Positions 62,007 to 64,000 of a stretch of 64,000 nucleotides of DNA are shown here, one piece after another; position 1 is the stretch's first letter, and the number at the start of each line of letters is the position of its first letter. The notes under the pieces are model-generated. The model made no database searches. It saw only the letters and a list, made by a program, of their open reading frames with translations, and had not been told where the DNA came from. Origin of the DNA: Streptomyces kaniharaensis (lineage in GTDB: Bacteria > Actinomycetota > Actinomycetes > Streptomycetales > Streptomycetaceae); contig NZ_WBOF01000001.1 in the NCBI RefSeq assembly GCF_009569385.1, positions 5,309,501 to 5,373,500 on the forward strand, given 5' to 3'. A program made the position numbers and the translations under genes.

Positions 62007-62762
62007 ATGATCGGCCTCGTTCTGGCAGCCGGCGCCGGCCGCCGGCTGCGCCCGTACACCGACACACTGCCCAAGGCGCTGGTGCCGGTCGACGGGGAGC
62101 GGACCGTCCTGGACCTCACGCTCGGCAACTTCGCCGAGGTCGGGCTGCGTGAGGCCGCGGTCGTCGTCGGCTACCGCAAGGAGGCCGTGTACGACCGCAA
62201 GGCCGCCCTGGAGGGCAAGTACGGCGTCAAGCTCCACCTGGTCGAGAACGACAAGGCCGAGGAGTGGAACAACGCCTACTCCCTGTGGTGCGCCCGCGAC
62301 CTCTTCGCCGAGGGCCTGCTGCTGGCCAACGGCGACACCGTCCACCCGGCCTCCGTGCAGCGCACCATGCTGGAGGGCAACCAGCGCCTCACCGAGGCCG
62401 GCCGGGCCCCCGGCATCCTGCTCGCCCTCGACACGGTGAAGAAGCTCGCCGACGAGGAGATGAAGGTCGTCGTCGACCCGGCCGCCGGCATGCGCCGCAT
62501 CACCAAGCTGATGGACCCGGCCGACGCGACCGGCGAGTACATCGGCGTCACCGTGATCAACCCGTCCGCCGCCGTCGACCTGACCGACGCCCTGCGCGCC
62601 ACCTACGAGCGCGACCCGCAGCTGTACTACGAGGACGGCTACCAGGAGATGGTCAACCGGGGCCTGCGGATCGACGTGCAGCCGATCGGCGAGGTGTCCT
62701 GGGTCGAGGTCGACAACCACGACGACCTGGCGAAGGCGCGGGAGATCGCGTGCCGGTACTGA
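62007..62762 (+). CDS. Sugar/polyol-phosphate nucleotidyltransferase
   Basis: A 251-residue NTP transferase. MIGLVLAAGAGRRLRPYTDTLPKALVPV is the nucleotide-binding signature (G-x-G-x-R...PK), VGYRKEAV and LANGDTVHP (metal Asp) follow, and WVEVDNHDDLAKA is the C-terminal metal-binding Asp region. The short single-domain form resembles CTP:phosphocholine and inositol-1-phosphate cytidylyltransferases rather than glucose-1-phosphate enzymes. It probably activates a polyol phosphate or choline-like phosphate as CDP derivative for the phosphatidyltransferase two genes on. AGGAGA precedes ATG 62007; the 3' end overlaps the next gene by 13 bp. Confidence 0.85.
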   Translation: MIGLVLAAGAGRRLRPYTDTLPKALVPVDGERTVLDLTLGNFAEVGLREAAVVVGYRKEAVYDRKAALEGKYGVKLHLVENDKAEEWNNAYSLWCARDLFAEGLLLANGDTVHPASVQRTMLEGNQRLTEAGRAPGILLALDTVKKLADEEMKVVVDPAAGMRRITKLMDPADATGEYIGVTVINPSAAVDLTDALRATYERDPQLYYEDGYQEMVNRGLRIDVQPIGEVSWVEVDNHDDLAKAREIACRY

Positions 62763-63811
62763 CCCGACTGGTCCCGTCGCCGCTCTTCGTCGAGATCCGC
62801 CCGGGCGCGCTGGACGCGCTCGGCGGCATCCTCGCCGACCAGCGGCTGTCGGCCTCGGGCCGGATCGCGGTGGCGATCAGCAACGGCTCCGGCGCCGCGA
62901 TGCGCGAGCGCCTGGAGCCGGCCCTGCCCGGCGCCGACTGGTACAACGTGGACGACGGCAGCCTGGACAGCGCGGTGCGCCTGGCCGAGGCGATGCGCGG
63001 CGGGCACTACGACGCGATCGTGGGCCTCGGCGGCGGCAAGATCATCGACGCCGCCAAGTACGCCGCGGCCCGGGTCGGCCTGCCGCTGGTCGCGGTGGCC
63101 ACCAACCTCGCCCACGACGGCATCTGCTCACCGGTCTCCACGCTCGACAACGACGCCGGCCGGGGCTCCTACGGGGTGCCCAGCCCGATCGGCATCGTCG
63201 TCGACCTGGACGTGATCCGGCAGGCCCCGCCGCGCTTCGTGGCGGCCGGCATCGGCGACGTCATCTCCAACATCTCAGCCTGCGCGGACTGGGAGCTGTC
63301 GCACGCGGTCACCGGCGAGCCGGTGGACGGACTGGCTGTGGCGATGGCCCGCTCGGCGGGCGAGAACCTGCTGCGCCACCCCGGGAGCCTCGGGGACCGG
63401 GACCTCCTGACGGCGCTGGCGGAGGCCCTGGTACTGTCCGGCATCGCGATGAACATCGCGGGCAGCACCCGTCCCTCGTCGGGTGCCTGCCACGAGATCT
63501 CGCATGCCCTGGACGTGCTGTATCCCAAGCGGTCCGCCCAGCACGGCGAACAGGTCGGCCTCGGCGCGGCGTTCGCCAGCTTCCTGCGGGGCGAGCGCGA
63601 GCTGACCGGCCTGATCGTGGAGCGCCTGGCGCGCCACGGACTGCCGGTGACCGCCGCTCAGATCGGCTTCACCGAGGCTGAGTTCACCGAAGCGGTGCAC
63701 TACGCTCCAAACACCCGCCCGGGCCGTTTCACCATCCTCGAGCACCTCGACCTCTCCCCCTCAGCAATCAGGGACGCGTACGCCGACTATGTCCAAGCCG
63801 TCAACAGCTGA
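62750..63811 (+). CDS. Glycerol-1-phosphate dehydrogenase-like enzyme (Fe/Zn-ADH superfamily)
   Basis: A 353-residue dehydrogenase of the G1P dehydrogenase/AraM-like group. The NAD(P) site is IVGLGGGKIIDAAKYAA; metal ligands are expected in the NISACADWELSHA segment, in SSGACHEISHALDVL and in SAQHGEQVGLG. Archaeal homologues make sn-glycerol-1-phosphate for ether lipids; bacterial AraM makes it for heptaprenylglyceryl phosphate. GTG 62750, with GGAG just upstream, lies inside the preceding gene, so translation is coupled. Overlap with the next gene continues the operon. Confidence 0.87.
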   Translation: MPVLTRLVPSPLFVEIRPGALDALGGILADQRLSASGRIAVAISNGSGAAMRERLEPALPGADWYNVDDGSLDSAVRLAEAMRGGHYDAIVGLGGGKIIDAAKYAAARVGLPLVAVATNLAHDGICSPVSTLDNDAGRGSYGVPSPIGIVVDLDVIRQAPPRFVAAGIGDVISNISACADWELSHAVTGEPVDGLAVAMARSAGENLLRHPGSLGDRDLLTALAEALVLSGIAMNIAGSTRPSSGACHEISHALDVLYPKRSAQHGEQVGLGAAFASFLRGERELTGLIVERLARHGLPVTAAQIGFTEAEFTEAVHYAPNTRPGRFTILEHLDLSPSAIRDAYADYVQAVNS

Positions 63812-64000
63812 CCCCTCCACCGCGGGCGCCGAGCGGCCCCCGGTGGACCTGACCCGCCGGCCCTCGATCGAGGAGCTGCGCGCGGTGATCCACCCCGAGG
63901 GCATGCTCCAGCGCCGCAGCGCCGAGCACTGGGCCGGGCGCCTCTACATGCGGAAGATCTCGCTGCGGATCACCCGCGTGCTCTCCACCATGACGGCGAT
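63789..64000 (+). CDS. CDP-alcohol phosphatidyltransferase family, N-terminus only
   Basis: The first 70 codons before the window ends. The visible part reads SIEELRAVIHPEGMLQRRSAEHWAGRLYMRKISLRITR, a soluble amphipathic N-terminus of the sort seen before the first membrane helix of actinobacterial CDP-alcohol phosphatidyltransferases; the DG(x)2AR(x)8G catalytic motif would lie beyond the edge, so the assignment is by context and style. ATG 63789 overlaps the dehydrogenase gene by 23 bp. Confidence 0.55.
   Translation, partial: MSKPSTADPSTAGAERPPVDLTRRPSIEELRAVIHPEGMLQRRSAEHWAGRLYMRKISLRITRVLSTMTA

Overview
The window is one contiguous piece of a very high-GC actinobacterial chromosome. Gene content and sequence style (strong third-position G/C, many GTG and a few TTG starts, leaderless-looking promoters, DUF574-type methyltransferase, PAS-GGDEF-EAL protein, RsbW-like ATPase, XRE-MurA fusion, cobalamin genes) fit Streptomycetaceae (Streptomyces or Kitasatospora); the exact genus cannot be settled from the sequence alone. 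I see no prophage, insertion sequence, CRISPR array or integrase.

Left part (1-5.3 kb): a partial SRPBCC gene, a GH15 glucoamylase/trehalase-like gene, a DUF574 methyltransferase and a PAS-GGDEF-EAL cyclic-di-GMP protein. 5.8-19.7 kb is a tightly packed polysaccharide operon, all on the plus strand: four family-2 glycosyltransferases (two of them tandem paralogues), a MOP-type flippase, a NodB deacetylase, a large membrane protein, a membrane-anchored GH16 hydrolase, an ATP-grasp ligase and an FAD oxidoreductase, followed by a secreted GH16 enzyme. It looks like a self-contained exopolysaccharide system with its own depolymerase/transglycosylase and an unusual ATP-grasp/flavin modification step.

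19.7-29 kb holds a two-gene minus-strand unit encoding an unusual phosphoribosyltransferase/degenerate-kinase/HAD fusion plus an APH-fold kinase, divergent from a lipoprotein phosphoesterase and a third GH16 lipoprotein, then a large membrane-bound Ser/Thr kinase. 29-34.4 kb has a stand-alone GTP cyclohydrolase II, an AraC/GyrI-like regulator, a quinone-oxidoreductase-like protein, a VOC protein and Lnt.

34.4-49.9 kb is a corrin-ring biosynthesis region: cobN (behind a cobalamin riboswitch and a 30-codon ORF), cobG, cobH, cobIJ, cbiD, cobK, cobM and cobL, interrupted by a Tat-exported metallophosphatase and an XRE-MurA fusion. CobG together with CbiD and no CobF in the window suggests a hybrid aerobic/anaerobic route.

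50-64 kb is mostly single genes: gamma-glutamylcyclotransferase-like, EamA transporter, EF-hand protein, small membrane protein, blasticidin-S-deaminase-like enzyme, GNAT, glyA behind a ZTP riboswitch, a DUF6624-like protein, a Methyltransf_24 protein, an APC permease, tRNA-Leu(GAG), an RsbW-like ATPase and type I Idi. At the right edge a nucleotidyltransferase, a glycerol-1-phosphate-dehydrogenase-like enzyme and a truncated, probable CDP-alcohol phosphatidyltransferase overlap as an operon that would make an unusual polyol-phosphate lipid. Three copies of an unusual TGACAGAT-rich hairpin repeat sit just behind genes at 30.8, 42.0 and 57.8 kb.
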